A DNA stretch of 7,740 nt, taken from contig BQJH01000143.1 in the NCBI GenBank assembly GCA_021604605.1, positions 1 to 7,740 of the forward strand, read 5' to 3'. How positions within the stretch are numbered: the first letter of the stretch is position 1; every line of letters begins with the position of its first letter. A program made the translations under genes and the position numbers. The stretch comes from Hyphococcus sp. (GTDB taxonomy: Bacteria; Pseudomonadota; Alphaproteobacteria; Caulobacterales; Parvularculaceae). The notes below the pieces were generated by a model. The model did no database searches. It was not told the origin of the DNA and saw only the letters and a list, made by a program, of their open reading frames with translations. Shown piece after piece: positions 6,260-7,740 of the stretch.

Positions 6260-7026
6260 TGTCCGTCTTGGTACGAATATCAGCGGTAATGTTCGCTGCC
6301 CTAATTTTACTTGGCTGCGGAGTGATCCGTGGTGACAGCGCACCAGAAAATTTCTTCGATAATGAGAGCGTAGTGAGGCTCACAAAAGCTTCGGCGCGAG
6401 GCAACGTAGATGAGATGGATCGTCTCGTTGCGAAAGGGGCTGATATCGACTTCGTTGGTAAAGACGGCATAACGCCGCTTTACTGGCTCATGGTGACGGA
6501 GAAATATCCAAACAAGGTTGGTTTCCAGCACCTTGTGGATTTAGGGGCCGATCCCTTGCGCTTTCATACGCCGAGTGGGCGAACGGCGTTCCTGATATCT
6601 GCTAGACATCCCGATCCAGATTACCTAACCATTTTGCTGAAATCTGGCGTTGATCCGAATTTTAAACATCCAAAAGAGCCATCACTGCCAACGGCACTTT
6701 ACCACGCTATTTTCTCGCGGAATTTTGAACATATACAACTATTGCTCAATTATGGAGCGGATATTGAATTCAAAAACGCTGTAGGTGACGTCCCTCTTCA
6801 CGAAACTAGAGTAAGCAACTGGCGTGCGGCTTACATATTGTTGGAAAATGGAGCTGATTATATGGCGAAGACTGGCGTTGGCGGCCATACAATCGTCTAT
6901 TGGATTGAAAACAATCGTTGGTATCCGCCTACAGATGATTCGATCGATTGGCGTCAAAAAGTAGTCGATTATTTAAGAGCGAAAGGTGTCGAAGTGAAAC
7001 CTTGGATGCCGTCAGAAGAAGAATGA
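6259..7026 (+). CDS. Ankyrin-repeat lipoprotein inside the arginine operon
   Basis: A 255-residue protein. Residues 1-20 are a lipoprotein signal ending in the lipobox LLGC, with Cys20 as the lipidated residue; Gly at +2, with no Asp, favours sorting to the outer membrane. About six ankyrin-type repeats follow from residue 38 to 246, seen in units such as ASARGNVDEMDRLVAKGADI, HLVDLGADP, TILLKSGVDPN, IQLLLNYGADIE, AAYILLENGADY and VVDYLRAKGVE. Ankyrin repeats bind proteins, so it is probably a periplasmic binding or protective factor; the partner is unknown. ATG at 6259 overlaps the carbamoyltransferase stop (TGATG) and its own stop overlaps the kinase start (ATGA). A GTG at 6256 is an alternative start three bases earlier. 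It is more AT-rich than its neighbours: 6721-6780 has 18 G+C of 60, against 41 of 60 at 7141-7200. This suggests separate origin. No link with arginine synthesis is evident. Confidence 0.88.
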   Translation: MSVLVRISAVMFAALILLGCGVIRGDSAPENFFDNESVVRLTKASARGNVDEMDRLVAKGADIDFVGKDGITPLYWLMVTEKYPNKVGFQHLVDLGADPLRFHTPSGRTAFLISARHPDPDYLTILLKSGVDPNFKHPKEPSLPTALYHAIFSRNFEHIQLLLNYGADIEFKNAVGDVPLHETRVSNWRAAYILLENGADYMAKTGVGGHTIVYWIENNRWYPPTDDSIDWRQKVVDYLRAKGVEVKPWMPSEEE

Positions 7027-7740
7027 CCACAACCTCAACACGCCAGACTATCGTTCAGCTCCTGTCCAATATGTCGGACGGCAAGGAGATCCGCTCCTAT
7101 TTACAGCGGTTCTCCGAGGTCGATCAGACGCGGTTTGCGGTGATCAAGATCGGCGGCGCGGTGTTGCGCGAGCAGTTGGAAGAGACCGCCGGCGCGCTGG
7201 CGTTTCTCCATACAGTGGGCTTAACGCCGATTGTACTTCATGGCGGTGGGCCGCAACTCGATGAAACGCTCAAAACCCGCAATATTAAAACACCGAAGAT
7301 TGATGGCTTGCGCGTGACATCCGCAGAGGCGCTTGACGCCGCGCGCGATGTCTTCACGGGTGAAAATATCAAACTGGTCGAAGCGGTGCGCGCCCAAGGG
7401 GTTGCGGCGCACTCGTTGACTACCGGCGCCATTGAGGCGGACTATATCGATAAGGATAAATTCGGCTATGTCGGTGAGCCGGTGAATGTGCGCCTTGGGC
7501 TGATCAGTTCCATTGCGCAGTCCGGCGCCATCCCGATCCTGACATGTTTGGGCATGGCGCCCGGCGGGCAGTTGTTAAACGTCAATGGCGACAGCGCCAC
7601 GCGCGCGCTGGTTGGCGCCTTGCAGCCGATGAAGATTATTTTTCTCTCCAGTGTCGGCGGCCTTCTCGATAGGCATGGCGCACCAATGCATTCGATTAAT
7701 CTGGTGTCGGACTATGATAGTTTGATGGCGTCGGACTGGG
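7023..7740 (+). CDS. argB: N-acetylglutamate kinase, probably bifunctional NAGS/K (N-terminal part)
   Basis: The first 239 codons are present and the gene runs off the right edge. It phosphorylates N-acetyl-L-glutamate, the second step of arginine synthesis. Amino-acid-kinase motifs are clear: VIKIGGAVL (40-48, Lys42), LHGGGPQL (72-79, phosphate loop), DGLRVT (94-99, substrate-binding Arg), NVNGDSA (186-192) and FLSSVGGLLD (207-216). The N-terminal extension TRQTIVQLLSNMSDGKEIRS with YLQRFSEV is typical of the Xanthomonas/Maricaulis enzymes in which this kinase is fused to a GNAT-type N-acetylglutamate synthase domain, so about 200 more residues with acetyltransferase function are expected beyond the window. 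Those enzymes are, as known for the family, sensitive to arginine. The ATG overlaps the ankyrin stop (ATGA), so translation is coupled to the lipoprotein gene. Gene symbol argB covers the part visible; some annotations use argA/B. Confidence 0.9.
   Translation, partial: MTTTSTRQTIVQLLSNMSDGKEIRSYLQRFSEVDQTRFAVIKIGGAVLREQLEETAGALAFLHTVGLTPIVLHGGGPQLDETLKTRNIKTPKIDGLRVTSAEALDAARDVFTGENIKLVEAVRAQGVAAHSLTTGAIEADYIDKDKFGYVGEPVNVRLGLISSIAQSGAIPILTCLGMAPGGQLLNVNGDSATRALVGALQPMKIIFLSSVGGLLDRHGAPMHSINLVSDYDSLMASDW

Noticed and set aside
5753..6343. 196-codon minus-strand open frame opposite the carbamoyltransferase
   Set aside because: It is a shadow of a strongly conserved enzyme and runs across its 3' end into the ankyrin gene; its His/Ile/Phe-rich sequence has no recognisable motif.
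6259..7026. Ankyrin lipoprotein as an immunity protein for a secreted toxin
   Set aside because: Ankyrin lipoproteins can play such roles, but no effector, toxin or secretion gene is next to it; both neighbours are arginine enzymes.

Overview
The window looks like a stretch of an alphaproteobacterial chromosome, probably from the Maricaulis/Hyphomonas/Parvularcula side of the class. Three things point there: a histidine kinase with a PleC/DivJ/PdhS-type phosphoacceptor helix, an N-acetylornithine-type carbamoyltransferase followed by an N-acetylglutamate kinase of the bifunctional NAGS/K type (described from Xanthomonas and Maricaulis), and moderately high GC. The lineage is inferred from remembered protein families, not from a search.

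Left part, plus strand (about 1-2042). After the probable 3' end of an unidentified gene comes a compact signalling cluster. It holds a secreted four-EF-hand protein (109-510), an ECF-type sigma factor with a TTG start (597-1193), a small single-pass membrane protein placed where an anti-sigma factor would be (1168-1554), and a membrane-anchored, His-rich periplasmic protein resembling heavy-metal sensors of the CnrX/CpxP/Spy kind (1539-2042). The last three genes overlap by 26 and 16 bases and must be co-translated. The set parallels the Cupriavidus CnrY-CnrX-CnrH design (anti-sigma, periplasmic sensor, sigma) with an added EF-hand protein. A hairpin lies between the EF-hand gene and the sigma gene.

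Middle part, minus strand. Facing the sensor gene is a large orphan membrane histidine kinase (4306-2066) with a periplasmic loop, two PAS-like regions, a coiled coil and a complete HisKA/HATPase core. Upstream of it, a 255-base gap contains a 17-base palindrome that could be an operator. Next is a small secreted protein of unknown function with a lipocalin-like look (5155-4562).

Right part, plus strand. A tight arginine-biosynthesis operon starts at 5264: N-acetylornithine carbamoyltransferase, an ankyrin-repeat lipoprotein, and the N-terminal kinase part of N-acetylglutamate kinase (cut by the window end). Junctions are TGATG and ATGA. The carbamoyltransferase and kinase point to arginine synthesis through acetylated intermediates, in which N-acetylornithine is carbamoylated before deacetylation. 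The ankyrin gene is visibly more AT-rich than the arg genes, with no evident role in arginine metabolism, yet its stop and start codons are fused to theirs.

No tRNA, rRNA, CRISPR array, insertion sequence or phage gene was seen.
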